From NCBI GenBank assembly GCA_948485625.1, contig CAOMRW010000008.1:3113-67112 (forward strand): 64,000 nucleotides of DNA. The letters are read 5' to 3'. The DNA is from an uncultured Clostridia bacterium (GTDB lineage: Bacteria; Bacillota; Clostridia; TANB77; CAG-508). The number at the start of each line of letters is the position of its first letter. Position 1 is the first letter of the stretch. The notes under the pieces are model-generated. The model saw only the letters and a list, made by a program, of their open reading frames with translations. It did no database searches and was not told where the DNA came from. A program made the translations under genes and the position numbers. Positions 1 to 8,293 of the stretch are shown one piece after another.

Positions 1-480
1 TTATATTTTCTTTATAATAAACTCCATTTTCTACACCTGTTATTTTTGGTGCTGTTTTATCTATTGTGAAGCTTACTTTAGTTTCGTTTCCAGCTTTATC
101 TGTTACTACTAGTGTGTGTTCTCTTTCTTCTGTTATTGTTGTTCCTAATATGTAGTTTTCTCCATTTAGTTTAGCTGTTAATTCTGTAGCATCTTCTGCA
201 TTAGGTGTTATATTTTCTTTATAATAAACTCCATTTTCTACACCTGTTATTTTTGGTGCTGTCTTATCTATTGTGAAGCTTACTTTAGTTTCATTTCCAG
301 CTTCATCTGTTGCTATTAATGTATGTTTTCCTTCATCCGTTATTGAAGTTCCTGATATATATGTTTTTCCATCTAATATAACTGTTATTTCTGAATCATC
401 TTTTATTATAGGTGTTACAGCTTCTTTATAATAAGCTCCATTTTCCACTCCTGTTATTACTGGTGCTGTTTTATCTACTT
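1..480 (-). repeat. 207-bp tandem repeat encoding Ig-like units
   Basis: The same sequence begins at 1, 208 and 415, giving a period of 207 bp or exactly 69 codons. Copies 1 and 2 are nearly identical over their whole length; copy 3 has diverged. The array continues past the left edge. A separate 9-bp tandem repeat (encoding Lys-Glu-Asn, about 4 copies) lies near 610-650 in the linker. Confidence 0.85.
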
Positions 481-838
481 TAGAATTTACTACTATTGAG
501 TTTGTATTATTTTTATTATTGGAATCATTTGTATTATTCTTATTATTTTTATTATTGAAATTATTTGTATTATTTGTATTATTGGTGATTGTTATGGTAT
601 TTGTTATTTCTTTATTTTCTTTATTTTCTTTATTTTCTTTATTTTCTTCTATATTGGTTACTTCTTCTTTATTACTATTTTGATTATTTATATAGTTGCT
701 ACTTATTCCATCAGATATAGTAGCTTCTGATTTTCCATCATCTTTTGGGAAAGCAACAATTAATATTATTGATATTAAAAATAATAGTAATAAAAGAATA
801 AGTATTTTCTTCTTCTTTTTTTGTTCTTTCTCTTTCAT
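1..838 (-). CDS. Membrane-anchored surface protein with 69-residue Ig-like repeats (3' end outside window)
   Basis: The gene starts at ATG 838 behind a GGAGG site and runs off the left edge, so its C-terminus is missing. The product begins with six lysine-rich residues and a strong hydrophobic stretch (about residues 12-30), which is either a signal peptide or an N-terminal anchor. An Asn/Lys/Glu-rich linker with KEN triplets follows to about residue 118. Then come near-identical 69-residue units of the type DKTAPKITGVENGVYYKE, with a TxxAGNETKVSFTI end, typical of bacterial Ig-like extracellular modules. I infer a cell-surface stalk or adhesin; no enzymatic domain is visible in the part present. 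It has its own promoter (872-900). Confidence 0.75.
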   Translation of the reverse strand, partial: MKEKEQKKKKKILILLLLLFLISIILIVAFPKDDGKSEATISDGISSNYINNQNSNKEEVTNIEENKENKENKENKEITNTITITNNTNNTNNFNNKNNKNNTNDSNNKNNTNSIVVNSKVDKTAPVITGVENGAYYKEAVTPIIKDDSEITVILDGKTYISGTSITDEGKHTLIATDEAGNETKVSFTIDKTAPKITGVENGVYYKENITPNAEDATELTAKLNGENYILGTTITEEREHTLVVTDKAGNETKVSFTIDKTAPKITGVENGVYYKENI

Positions 839-871
839 ATATATATGCCTCCATATATTTTTTCTTTATCT

Positions 872-900
872 ATTATAATATAGAACTGATAATTTGTAAA
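872..900 (-). promoter_or_regulatory. Sigma-A promoter for the Ig-like surface protein
   Basis: On the minus strand TTTACA (900-895) and TATAAT (877-872) are separated by 17 bp, about 35 bp upstream of the start codon. The rest of the 373-bp gap (839-1211) holds only this promoter, the terminator at 1141-1193 and AT-rich DNA. Confidence 0.7.
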
Positions 901-1140
901 TGTATTTTGGAAAATTTACCATATTTATGTATACAGTAAATTGTAAAAATAAAATATACTTTAAGATATAAATATTATATTTAAGTTTGATATCTAAAAT
1001 TATAAAAAATGCCTTATATTTTTTTGTGGGAAACATTTTTCTTTGCCTTACTCTCTTCATGAGTTACCTAATAAAAATATACTAGAAGTTTGTTATTCTA
1101 AAAAGTTTTATGGCTATTTTATTAATGGGATTTATAATTT

Positions 1141-1193
1141 TATAAAAAGATACAAAATGCAACTAGAGTTTTACATTTTGCATCTTTTATAAA
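1141..1193 (-). terminator. Intrinsic terminator after the 262-residue membrane protein
   Basis: Inverted repeat of the type AAAGATgCAAAATG / CATTTTGtATCTTTT with a 13-14-nt loop and flanking A/T runs, just past the stop at 1212. The T-runs on both sides would let it work in both directions. Confidence 0.65.
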
Positions 1194-1211
1194 ATTATTT
1201 TAAGTAATCAA

Positions 1212-2000
1212 TTAATTTTTTATTGGTATAAAGTTTTCAGCAAATTTATACTTTTCTCTATTTTTTATGTATAGAAATCCAATAATACTAAAAACAATTG
1301 CACCAATGAAGTTAACGAATAAGTCTTTCATAGTATCAATAATACCAATATCTAAATACCCATTTTCTATTGTTTTAGTAGTTCCATCTTTTAAATAAAG
1401 TTCTGTTTTTTCAATATCATTTACTTTAATTGGAATATTTTCTCCATTTGGATTTAATTTTACTGAAGAAATACTTTGAACAATGCGGTCTTTTTGCATA
1501 TCTGTTCTAAGTAAATTATCTGCTGTAAATTCATAAAATTCCCATAATATTCCGATTGTCATAGAAAAACAAAAAGCTACAATTGCAACATAAATTGGCG
1601 ATAAATTTATCTGTTTACTATTTTGATTTAATAAATCTACTAATGAAAATCCGATTCCAGCACATAAAAATCCATTTAATGTATGTAATATAGTATCCCA
1701 AAAAGGTATAATTCCATAAAAATTATTTATTTCTCCTAAAATAGTAGTTGAAAAAATAAAGATATATATAATTGCTTCTAATACACTTGGTAGTCCTATT
1801 TTAAATTTTTCAGATATAATTGTTGGTATTGTAAATAATAGTAGTGCTAAAATACACATAAATACATTTTCAAAGTTTCCCATTAATATTTGGAATATCA
1901 TACTAGCAACAACCAACAATCTCAATATTAAATAAACTGCAATTGATTTTTTGTTCGTTTCTTCATATTTTTTCTTCATTTTCTTTGCGAATTTCCCCAT
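1212..2000 (-). CDS. Polytopic membrane protein of unknown function
   Basis: A 262-residue protein starting at ATG 2000 behind an AAAGGAG site. It has about six hydrophobic segments: two near residues 25-65, others near 75-95, 105-130 and 138-160, and one at the C-terminus (about 225-245). A polar loop (about 165-220) with an LKDGTTKTIENG stretch precedes the last segment. Conserved-looking motifs are WDTILHTLNGFLCAGIG and WEFYEFTAD. The layout, with a His in a membrane segment followed later by WEF-Y-E, is reminiscent of the DUF2238/YjdF family of small membrane proteins, but I am not sure of this. No partner gene suggests a role. Confidence 0.6.
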   Translation of the reverse strand: MGKFAKKMKKKYEETNKKSIAVYLILRLLVVASMIFQILMGNFENVFMCILALLLFTIPTIISEKFKIGLPSVLEAIIYIFIFSTTILGEINNFYGIIPFWDTILHTLNGFLCAGIGFSLVDLLNQNSKQINLSPIYVAIVAFCFSMTIGILWEFYEFTADNLLRTDMQKDRIVQSISSVKLNPNGENIPIKVNDIEKTELYLKDGTTKTIENGYLDIGIIDTMKDLFVNFIGAIVFSIIGFLYIKNREKYKFAENFIPIKN

Positions 2001-2099
2001 ATTTTACTCCTTTATGACCTTATTTTTAATTATTATCTTCTTTATTTATTGTAATTTTATTAAACCAATTGTATTATAATATTTTTATATTATTTTATC

Positions 2100-2492
2100 T
2101 TATTTGGTATAAAAATAGTTTACACTTTCTAAATGTTGAGTATTTGCTTTTATCCATGGACATCCTATTACAAATCTGTTTATTTGAAATTTATAAGTAT
2201 CATATTCAGTTTTAATAGTCATTTTTCCAATAAATAGTATATGATTTATGCTAAAATCTATTATTTCTGACCAAGGAATTTCAAGATATCCCTCTCCATC
2301 TCTAGGATAAATTTTTATGCCGTTTTCATCAAAGTAGAAAAAATAAAATTGTGATTCTTCAAATTTTATATAATTTTTCCAAGGTGTTGGAACTACTACA
2401 TTTGGCATTGGAATATTAGTTCCATAAATTATATTTTGAGTTTGCTCTATGTTGTATTTTTTTATAATATTTTTTAATTGCTCGTTTATCAT
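2100..2492 (-). CDS. Small cytoplasmic protein, possible PH-like fold, unknown function
   Basis: A 130-residue protein from ATG 2492, with a GGAAAG-type ribosome-binding site about 9 bases upstream. There is no signal peptide or membrane segment. The middle and end (about residues 45-115) alternate short strands, including YLEIPWSEIIDFSI, MTIKTEYDTYKFQI and a CPW motif. This pattern is common in bacterial PH-like domains that read a property such as pH or lipid, but no family is certain. The gene has a perfect sigma-A promoter of its own (2523-2551) and stands alone, back to back with the gene at 2689. Confidence 0.6.
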   Translation of the reverse strand: MINEQLKNIIKKYNIEQTQNIIYGTNIPMPNVVVPTPWKNYIKFEESQFYFFYFDENGIKIYPRDGEGYLEIPWSEIIDFSINHILFIGKMTIKTEYDTYKFQINRFVIGCPWIKANTQHLESVNYFYTK

Positions 2493-2522
2493 ATTTATTT
2501 TCCTTTCTTTCCTATTTTATAA

Positions 2523-2551
2523 ATTATATAGTTATTCTGTTTATCTGTCAA
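2523..2551 (-). promoter_or_regulatory. Consensus sigma-A promoter (minus strand)
   Basis: TTGACA (2551-2546), a 17-bp spacer and TATAAT (2528-2523): both hexamers are perfect. It drives the 130-residue gene ending at 2100. Confidence 0.85.
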
Positions 2552-2605
2552 TAAAATATTAATTTATAAAAATATTGTATTGACTGATTAAATAAAGATT
2601 GAGTG

Positions 2606-2634
2606 TTGACAATTTTATATAAATTCGTTATAAT
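2606..2634 (+). promoter_or_regulatory. Consensus sigma-A promoter (plus strand)
   Basis: TTGACA (2606-2611), 17 bp, TATAAT (2629-2634), both perfect. The predicted transcript starts near 2641 and gives a leader of about 48 nt before the ATG at 2689. Confidence 0.85.
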
Positions 2635-2688
2635 ACATATTATGTAACCTTATGGCTTTTGTTTGAATAAAGGAAAGGAAAATCTATT

Positions 2689-3060
2689 ATGAGCAAAAAT
2701 TACAAAGATGATATTTATTCACAGATTGCTGGAGCACGTAAATGTAATTATTGTTTTGATGAATTTGTAAAGGTTTGTGAAAAAGGAATTGAATCCTGGA
2801 AATATAATTTGATAGCAAAAAACAACTTTCCTAGGATGCTTCCTAAACTTCCTCGTGAGCCACGCTATACTTTAGTTTCTATTCTTCTTCCAGTGGTTCC
2901 TATATCTCCAAATGAAACGAAACTTTTGTTAAATTATCTGAATGAAAAATATTTAGAAAATGACGAAAAAGATATTGGAGGAGACTATTTCACGCTTAGG
3001 AAATGTTTTTTCAGGAATAATTATAAACTTTCATCACACTTTGTACATTATGAATTGTAA
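2689..3060 (+). CDS. Small protein of unknown function
   Basis: A 123-residue protein that I do not recognise. It begins at ATG 2689, about 9 bases after GGAAAGGAAAA. An N-terminal CNYC pair (about residues 19-22) could bind a metal, but no second pair follows. The middle is proline- and arginine-rich (PRMLPKLPREPRYT), and it ends in a charged C-terminal part. Codon use includes CGT and CGC for arginine, which are rare in the minus-strand genes around it. It is a single-gene unit with a perfect promoter and its own hairpin terminator (3091-3126). Confidence 0.6.
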   Translation: MSKNYKDDIYSQIAGARKCNYCFDEFVKVCEKGIESWKYNLIAKNNFPRMLPKLPREPRYTLVSILLPVVPISPNETKLLLNYLNEKYLENDEKDIGGDYFTLRKCFFRNNYKLSSHFVHYEL

Positions 3061-3090
3061 TGTGGATTAGAATAGTTTAATTTTGCTTAT

Positions 3091-3126
3091 AAAAATGCTA
3101 CTTGATTTTGGAGTGGCATTTTTTTA
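3091..3126 (+). terminator. Intrinsic terminator
   Basis: AATGCTACT, an 8-nt loop, then AGTGGCATT followed by a run of seven T, 30 bases after the stop of the 123-residue gene. Confidence 0.8.
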
Positions 3127-3145
3127 TGTCAATTTATTTTAATAA

Positions 3146-3174
3146 TTGCAAATCATTGCATTTTTTGATATAAT
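3146..3174 (+). promoter_or_regulatory. Sigma-A promoter
   Basis: TTGCAA (3146-3151), 17 bp, TATAAT (3169-3174), upstream of the 192-residue gene at 3234. Confidence 0.75.
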
Positions 3175-3233
3175 TGTAATAGTTTTCGAAATTTATTAAC
3201 ATATATTTTCAAATAATTTTGGAGGTAAATATT

Positions 3234-3812
3234 ATGAGTATTAATTTGAATGTAACATCTGAACGGAAAGAAGAAATTCTAAATCAAGTAATTGCAAATT
3301 TAATTCACCGTCAGGAATTGGCCAAAACTCTTGTTTCTAACACAGAGTATATACTTTGGTTAGAAAGATTTACAAGCTTAAATCCTGTTTTTAAAGATGA
3401 TGATTGGGTCTATTGTTCTGAGGAAATTTCAGAAGAAGACTCAATCCGAGTAAATGAGCTTTGTTCTTTTTTTGATGGTATTGCAGAATATGCAAATCGT
3501 AATTTTATTCCATTCTGCAATAATGATTATGACTCTTATATTTTTATCAAATTTAATAACATTGGTTATAGAATTGGTATAATAAGTGGTCAAGGTAGTT
3601 TTTCATATTGTGAAAGAGTTGGCATTTCTTCAGATAATTTTTTTATTGATTTTGATGATATTGTGAACAATAAAAGACAAGAAAATGTTGACTATATTTG
3701 TGAGAAACTTGATTCTATGTCTAACATAATCAAAGAACTTCTCAATGTTGGTGTTTCTGAAAAGGTGATTTCTAAAGCAGTTGAGAATGCATTTGAAAAA
3801 TATTCATTTTGA
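3234..3812 (+). CDS. Cytoplasmic protein of unknown function (192 residues)
   Basis: The start is ATG 3234, placed 8 bases after GGAGG (3221-3225); an upstream in-frame TTG at 3219 overlaps that site and is rejected. The soluble, acidic protein has helical ends and a beta-rich middle (YDSYIFIKFNNIGYRIGIISGQGSFSYC). The C-terminal helix includes DSMSNIIKELLNVGVSEKVISKAVENAF. I do not recognise a family. It is a monocistronic unit with a promoter (3146-3174) and a terminator (3838-3872), next to another unit of the same layout. Confidence 0.6.
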   Translation: MSINLNVTSERKEEILNQVIANLIHRQELAKTLVSNTEYILWLERFTSLNPVFKDDDWVYCSEEISEEDSIRVNELCSFFDGIAEYANRNFIPFCNNDYDSYIFIKFNNIGYRIGIISGQGSFSYCERVGISSDNFFIDFDDIVNNKRQENVDYICEKLDSMSNIIKELLNVGVSEKVISKAVENAFEKYSF

Positions 3813-3837
3813 GATTTTCAAAATTTGTAATCAATAA

Positions 3838-3872
3838 ATATAGCCACCTATTTTTATATAGGTGGTTATATT
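3838..3872 (+). terminator. Intrinsic terminator
   Basis: ATAGCCACCTA, a short loop and TAGGTGGTTAT, then a T-rich tract, about 25 bases after the stop at 3812. Confidence 0.8.
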
Positions 3873-3963
3873 TATATTTTGTTATTTTTTATAAATATAT
3901 TTGCTTTTAAAAAAAATTATTATATAATGTGATAGTACATATTTGAATTGAGGTGTTAAAAAT

Positions 3964-4947
3964 ATGATTAAGCATGAATACAATCCAGATTATTTAAATT
4001 CCTTTTTAGATTATACAGTAACAATACTAAATAAATCTCCTAATACGATTAAGGAATATAATTATGATATAGCTATGTTTTTAAAATTTATAAAAATAAG
4101 ATTTAATATGACAAAAGAAAAAGATTTTGCTAATATTATTATTAATGATATTACAATAGATACAATTAAAAAAATTAAATTAGATGATATCCATGCATTT
4201 TTAAGTTATTTGACAAATAATTATCAAAGCAAACCTGCAACACGTGCTAGAAAAGCATCTAGTATAAGAGTGTTTTTTAATTATTTATCTAGCAAAGCTA
4301 ATTTAATTGAAATAAATCCTGCTCAAGACCTAGAAACTCCTAAATTAGATAGAAGATTACCCAAATATTTAAGTTTAGAAGAAAGTCAGAGGTTATTAAC
4401 TACTACTGATAATCCAGATAATAGAAATAGTGTTAGGGATTATGCTATACTTACTATATTCTTAAATTGTGGGTTGCGTTTGTCAGAATTAGTTGGGATT
4501 AATATAATGGATATTAATTTTAGTGAATGTAAAATGACTGTTATAGGTAAAGGAAATAAGGAAAGAACTATTTATTTGAATAAGGCTTGTATAAGAGCTC
4601 TTAAAGATTATTTAGAGGTTAGACCAAAAGAAGGCATTAAAACAGATAAACGCAATTCTAAAGATGCTTTATTCTTAAGTGAAAGAAAAGAAAGAATTAG
4701 TGGTAGAACAGTTCAACATATTGTTGATAAACAATTAACTGCTGCTGGTTTAGATTCTAAAAAGCTTTCGACACATAAATTAAGACATACTGCTGCAACT
4801 CTTATGTATCAATATGGAAATGCTGATATTAGGGCATTACAAGAGGTTTTGGGACATGAAAGTATTTCAACTACAGAGATATACACACATGTAGCAAATA
4901 AACAGGCACGTGATATAATTGAAAGTAATCCTTTAGCTAATATGTAG
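3964..4947 (+). CDS. xerC: Tyrosine recombinase of the XerC/XerD type
   Basis: A 327-residue site-specific recombinase. The N-terminal core-binding SAM-like domain spans about residues 10-125 and the catalytic domain about 135-320. The catalytic set is complete: R172 in NCGLRLSEL, a Lys in the GKGNKERT beta hairpin, H271 and R274 in THKLRHTAA, H298 in LGHES and nucleophile Y307 in TEIYTH. Family members resolve chromosome dimers at dif sites or integrate elements. No attachment repeats or element genes flank it, so a housekeeping Xer role is more likely; XerC versus XerD cannot be told from sequence alone. TTGCTT, 16 bp, TATAAT (3901-3928) is its likely promoter. Confidence 0.85.
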   Translation: MIKHEYNPDYLNSFLDYTVTILNKSPNTIKEYNYDIAMFLKFIKIRFNMTKEKDFANIIINDITIDTIKKIKLDDIHAFLSYLTNNYQSKPATRARKASSIRVFFNYLSSKANLIEINPAQDLETPKLDRRLPKYLSLEESQRLLTTTDNPDNRNSVRDYAILTIFLNCGLRLSELVGINIMDINFSECKMTVIGKGNKERTIYLNKACIRALKDYLEVRPKEGIKTDKRNSKDALFLSERKERISGRTVQHIVDKQLTAAGLDSKKLSTHKLRHTAATLMYQYGNADIRALQEVLGHESISTTEIYTHVANKQARDIIESNPLANM

Positions 4948-4995
4948 AAATGTATTAGAATTTATATTTTGGCCAATAATATTTTAATAGTCTAA

Positions 4996-5030
4996 AAGAA
5001 ACAGGTGCATTTAGATATCACCTGTTTCTT
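4996..5030. terminator. Bidirectional intrinsic terminator
   Basis: Perfect 12-bp arms AAGAAACAGGTG / CACCTGTTTCTT around an 11-nt loop, between the convergent xerC and the 133-residue gene. The stop codon and last residues of the minus-strand gene lie inside the hairpin. Confidence 0.85.
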
Positions 5031-5412
5031 CTAATTCATACATAGAAAGCGAAATAAATAAATATTGAGCCAATTTTTCATTAGATATATTTTGTGATTG
5101 ACAAATGTATTTGAACTCTTTTTTATTATAAGTATTTTCAAAATATAGTATTGTAAAGCAAACTTCATATCTATCCATCTTGCTTATACCTATTTTCTTC
5201 ACCTTTTTAGTTAAGTCCATAAAAATAGAACTTAAAATTTCATAGATTCTTTCATATGAAATTTCAGGATTAGGTGAAGACCAATTGAATTTATAAGACT
5301 CACCACTTCTAGCTAAATAGACTGATATTTCCTCTCTCAATTCATATTTTGGCTTTTTCCGCTTCTTTTTTTGAATATCAGTAAAAGAAATAATTTTATT
5401 ATCTTTTTTCAT
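5011..5412 (-). CDS. Small basic protein of unknown function
   Basis: A 133-residue protein starting at ATG 5412 behind AGGAGG. The N-terminus is very lysine-rich (KKKRKKPKYELREE) and the rest looks helical, ending in SNEKLAQYLFISLSMYELEETGDI. No membrane segment or recognisable domain is present. Its C-terminal codons double as one arm of the terminator shared with xerC. A promoter lies at 5457-5485. It is conceivably a small regulatory or DNA-associated protein given the basic tail, but nothing firm supports that. Confidence 0.55.
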   Translation of the reverse strand: MKKDNKIISFTDIQKKKRKKPKYELREEISVYLARSGESYKFNWSSPNPEISYERIYEILSSIFMDLTKKVKKIGISKMDRYEVCFTILYFENTYNKKEFKYICQSQNISNEKLAQYLFISLSMYELEETGDI

Positions 5413-5456
5413 TTATTCAACCTCCTATAGAGAACTATTTAGTTTGTTTCAAGAAG

Positions 5457-5485
5457 ATTATATTATAATTTTATATAATTATCAA
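5457..5485 (-). promoter_or_regulatory. Sigma-A promoter
   Basis: TTGATA (5485-5480), 17 bp, TATAAT (5462-5457) on the minus strand, upstream of the 133-residue gene. Confidence 0.7.
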
Positions 5486-5501
5486 TATTATTTGAAATAA
5501 A

Positions 5502-5798
5502 TTACTCATATATTGGAATCTTTATTTTTTCTCCCTCTTTTAAATTGGAATTTGATAAATTATTTAAATATTTTATTTCATTTATTACTTCTCTAATATC
5601 TTTATTTTCAAAATATTTATTTTCTTCTATCTGCTGTTCTGAAATACTCCATAAAGTATCTCCAGAATATACATATTCTTCTGTATATTTTACATTACCT
5701 TTTGAATAAGTGTGTTTAGAAAAAATTATTAATAATCCTATAAGAATTATAAGGATACTCATTGTTCTAACAAATTTTATTTTATTTACTATTCTCAT
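5502..5798 (-). CDS. yneA: YneA-like LysM membrane protein, probable SOS cell-division inhibitor
   Basis: The start is ATG 5798, 7 bases after GGAGG; an upstream GTG overlaps that site. The 98-residue product has one membrane segment (about residues 12-28) followed by an outward LysM domain (about 44-97; EYVYSGDTLWSISEQQ to LKEGEKIKIPIYE). Size, topology and domain match Bacillus YneA, an SOS-induced protein that halts division after DNA damage. The promoter region supports this: it carries a near-consensus Bacillus-type LexA box at 5819-5832 and two further half-matching sites. In Bacillus yneA lies divergent from lexA; here lexA is not adjacent. The function is inferred from this combination, since LysM alone is common. 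Confidence 0.7.
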   Translation of the reverse strand: MRIVNKIKFVRTMSILIILIGLLIIFSKHTYSKGNVKYTEEYVYSGDTLWSISEQQIEENKYFENKDIREVINEIKYLNNLSNSNLKEGEKIKIPIYE

Positions 5799-5818
5799 TA
5801 TAATTACCTCCACTATTC

Positions 5819-5832
5819 GAAATGTTTGTTCG
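5819..5832 (-). promoter_or_regulatory. LexA/SOS box upstream of the LysM gene
   Basis: Minus strand CGAACAAACATTTC matches 13 of 14 positions of the Bacillus SOS consensus CGAACRNRYGTTYC. It sits between the -10 element and the start codon. Two more CGAACATTTTTTC sites, one in each orientation (5853-5865 in the promoter spacer and 5883-5895 just upstream of -35), form a large inverted repeat. Confidence 0.65.
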
Positions 5833-5844
5833 CTTCATGTGATA

Positions 5845-5873
5845 ATTATAAACGAACATTTTTTCTTTGTCAA
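5845..5873 (-). promoter_or_regulatory. Consensus sigma-A promoter overlapped by LexA-like sites
   Basis: TTGACA (5873-5868), 17 bp, TATAAT (5850-5845), both perfect. A strong promoter held by a repressor fits an inducible SOS gene. Confidence 0.85.
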
Positions 5874-5954
5874 TACTTTTCAGAAAAAATGTTCGTATTT
5901 CTTGTATTTAAAATCAATGTTTTTAGTTTCATGAATTTTTATGAAATGCTCTAA

Positions 5955-7733
5955 TTATAGAAGTGACTTTAATTCATTGATTTTTTGATTATAGAAATTA
6001 ATAGTATTTGTATAGGTATCTTTGCTTTCTAAGTCTACATCAACCATTTTTAGTAAATCAATTGATTTTTTACTACATCCTTGCTTTAACATGTTTATAT
6101 ATTTTTCTACAAAGCCATCTTCTTTATTTAGTATTTTAGTGGCAATTGTAATTGCAGCAGATACGCCAGTTGCATATTTATAAACATAGAAATCACTATA
6201 AAAATGAGGAATTCTTGCCCATTCATATTTTATTTGTTCATCTATATTAATATCTTTACCAAAATACTTTTGGTTTAATTTATAATAAATATCATTTAAG
6301 TCATCAGAAGAAAGTATTATATTGTTTTCTATCTTTTCATGTACTATTTTTTCAAACTCAGCAAACATAGCTTGTCTGAAAAATGTAGCTCTTATCATTT
6401 CTAATAATTCATATAATAATTCTGCTTTTTTTGTTTTATCAGTTTCGTTTTTTATTTGATAGTCACTAAGCAAAATCTCATTAACAGTTGAAGCAACTTC
6501 AGCAACCATTATTGTATAATTACTATCAATTACTCTTTGATTAGTATTTGAATAATATGAATGCATACTATGCCCTAATTCATGAGCAATTGTACTTACA
6601 TCTCTTTTACTATTAACAAAATTAGTTAGTACAAAAGGATGTACACCATATACTCCCATACTATATGCTCCACCTTTTTTATTAGGTCCTGCATATACAT
6701 CAATCCAATTATTGTCAAAAGCTTCTTTTAATTTGTTTGTATATTCTTCTCCTAGAATGTGTAAAGCATTTAATACTTCTTGTTTTGCCTGTTCAAATGT
6801 TATTTCATCTTTACCAACTTCACATGGATTTACATATAAATCATATATGTGCATTTCTGGTAATTTTAACATTTTCTTTTTTAATTTCAAAAATTCATAA
6901 TTAGATGAAATATTTTCGTCAATGGCTTGTATTAAACTATCATAGACTTTAATACTTGCATCATCATTATCTACTGCTTTTTCTAAGCTTGAATTGTATT
7001 TTCTTAATTTTGCAGATACTGTTTTTGCTTTTACATTTGCTATATACATTTCTGTAATTGTGTTTATAAATTCACTATATTTTTTATACATTAAATTAAA
7101 TGCTTGTTTTCTAACTTCTTTATTTTTATTTTTTAGATATAGTGTATAGTTACTATCTGTTAATTCTACCTCTTCCCCATTTTCATCTGTTAGAGTACCA
7201 AATTTGAATTCTACATTTGTTAACATATCAAATGTATTTTCTGGTGCTGAAATTATTTCAGATAGATTTGCTAATAAGTTTTCTTCTTCTTTTGATAATA
7301 TATGTTTTTTCTTTTCTAAAATATCTTTTATATCTCTAGAATATGCATCTAATCTTTTATCATTTTTTAGGAAATCTTCAATTTTGGATTCATCAGCATA
7401 TGTTATTTCTGGTGTTATAAAAGATGTGATAACACTGAAGTCTGTTCCTAATGTTTCTACTTCTTTAAATAACTTTATTCCTTGCTGATTTGACATATCT
7501 AGATGATATGTTAACATTCCATATGCATATACCTTTTCAAACTTTTCTAATGCTATTTCATATTGTTTATAGCAATTGTATAGACTATCAGATGAATCAC
7601 ATAATTTACCTTGATATTCTTTTATGTTTTCTAATATTTTTCTGATTTCATTTTTTTCAAAATTAAAATCTTCTTCACTTTTAAATATGTCTTGCAAATT
7701 CCAATTATATTTTAATTGTTCTTTATTTTGCAT
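5955..7733 (-). CDS. pepF: Oligoendopeptidase F (M3B metallopeptidase)
   Basis: A 592-residue cytoplasmic zinc peptidase that cleaves short peptides, in the usual length range for PepF. The zinc site is HELGHSMH, with H384, E385 and H388, inside the M3 catalytic domain (about residues 200-580). The downstream ligand region, YTIMVAEVASTVNE, carries the third zinc-binding Glu. The N-terminal helical domain (about 1-190) matches the family, with an early LQDIFKSEEDF. The start at ATG 7733 has an AGGGAGG site. It follows the superoxide reductase gene closely (26 bp), so the two may be cotranscribed. Confidence 0.93.
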   Translation of the reverse strand: MQNKEQLKYNWNLQDIFKSEEDFNFEKNEIRKILENIKEYQGKLCDSSDSLYNCYKQYEIALEKFEKVYAYGMLTYHLDMSNQQGIKLFKEVETLGTDFSVITSFITPEITYADESKIEDFLKNDKRLDAYSRDIKDILEKKKHILSKEEENLLANLSEIISAPENTFDMLTNVEFKFGTLTDENGEEVELTDSNYTLYLKNKNKEVRKQAFNLMYKKYSEFINTITEMYIANVKAKTVSAKLRKYNSSLEKAVDNDDASIKVYDSLIQAIDENISSNYEFLKLKKKMLKLPEMHIYDLYVNPCEVGKDEITFEQAKQEVLNALHILGEEYTNKLKEAFDNNWIDVYAGPNKKGGAYSMGVYGVHPFVLTNFVNSKRDVSTIAHELGHSMHSYYSNTNQRVIDSNYTIMVAEVASTVNEILLSDYQIKNETDKTKKAELLYELLEMIRATFFRQAMFAEFEKIVHEKIENNIILSSDDLNDIYYKLNQKYFGKDINIDEQIKYEWARIPHFYSDFYVYKYATGVSAAITIATKILNKEDGFVEKYINMLKQGCSKKSIDLLKMVDVDLESKDTYTNTINFYNQKINELKSLL

Positions 7734-7759
7734 TAAAATTCCTCCCTATTACAAATTCA

Positions 7760-8140
7760 TTAATTTATTTCTTTCATCCATAAATCATGTTTATTGCAAT
7801 ATGCATATATTTTTGAACCTGCTACATATTTAAATTCTGTTTCTGCTATTTCTCCTGGCTTAAAGTATTTTATGCATTCTTTTTCATTTGTTACAATACA
7901 AATCCACTCAATGTAGTGTTCATCTTCCATTACGTGATTTACTACTACTTTTATTTTATCTCCATTAATTTCTATAGATGGTACATGCTTTTCAAATGAA
8001 GCATCTACTGAATTTGGAATTATTTTTTCCATTGTTTTTCCACAACATTTAATTCCACAATCTTTGCAATTGCAATCATTAATAACTTTTATAATTGCTC
8101 CACAGCTTTTGCATTTTTTGATGATTAATTCTCTTTCCAT
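7760..8140 (-). CDS. dfx: Desulfoferrodoxin-type superoxide reductase
   Basis: The 126-residue product reduces superoxide to peroxide without making oxygen, a defence typical of anaerobes. ATG 8140 follows GTGAGGA, so upstream in-frame ATGs are rejected. The C-terminal iron centre is complete: E50-K51-H52, H69, H75, C115 and H118 (CNKHDLW). The N-terminal desulforedoxin-like part has C10-x2-C13 and C32-C33-G as in class I enzymes, so a second iron centre is likely. Extra cysteines C23, C25 and C28 sit between them and are unusual. The gene lies upstream of pepF on the same strand. Confidence 0.9.
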   Translation of the reverse strand: MERELIIKKCKSCGAIIKVINDCNCKDCGIKCCGKTMEKIIPNSVDASFEKHVPSIEINGDKIKVVVNHVMEDEHYIEWICIVTNEKECIKYFKPGEIAETEFKYVAGSKIYAYCNKHDLWMKEIN

Positions 8141-8293
8141 AATTATCCTCACTTTCATAATTAAAATATTTGTTAAATTTCTTTTATACTTTACCATATT
8201 TTTTATATTTATTCAATGTATATTAGATTTTTTTGATTTTCATTATTCTTATTACTTAAAAAATGAATTAAACGCAAAAACAATTTACATAAA

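Noticed and set aside
866..1060. 64-codon minus-strand ORF upstream of the surface protein
   Set aside because: It overlaps the surface-protein promoter, has no ribosome-binding site and reads as AT-rich, low-information sequence.
3964..4947. xerC as the integrase of a mobile element
   Set aside because: No flanking direct repeats, tRNA gene, excisionase or phage genes were seen.
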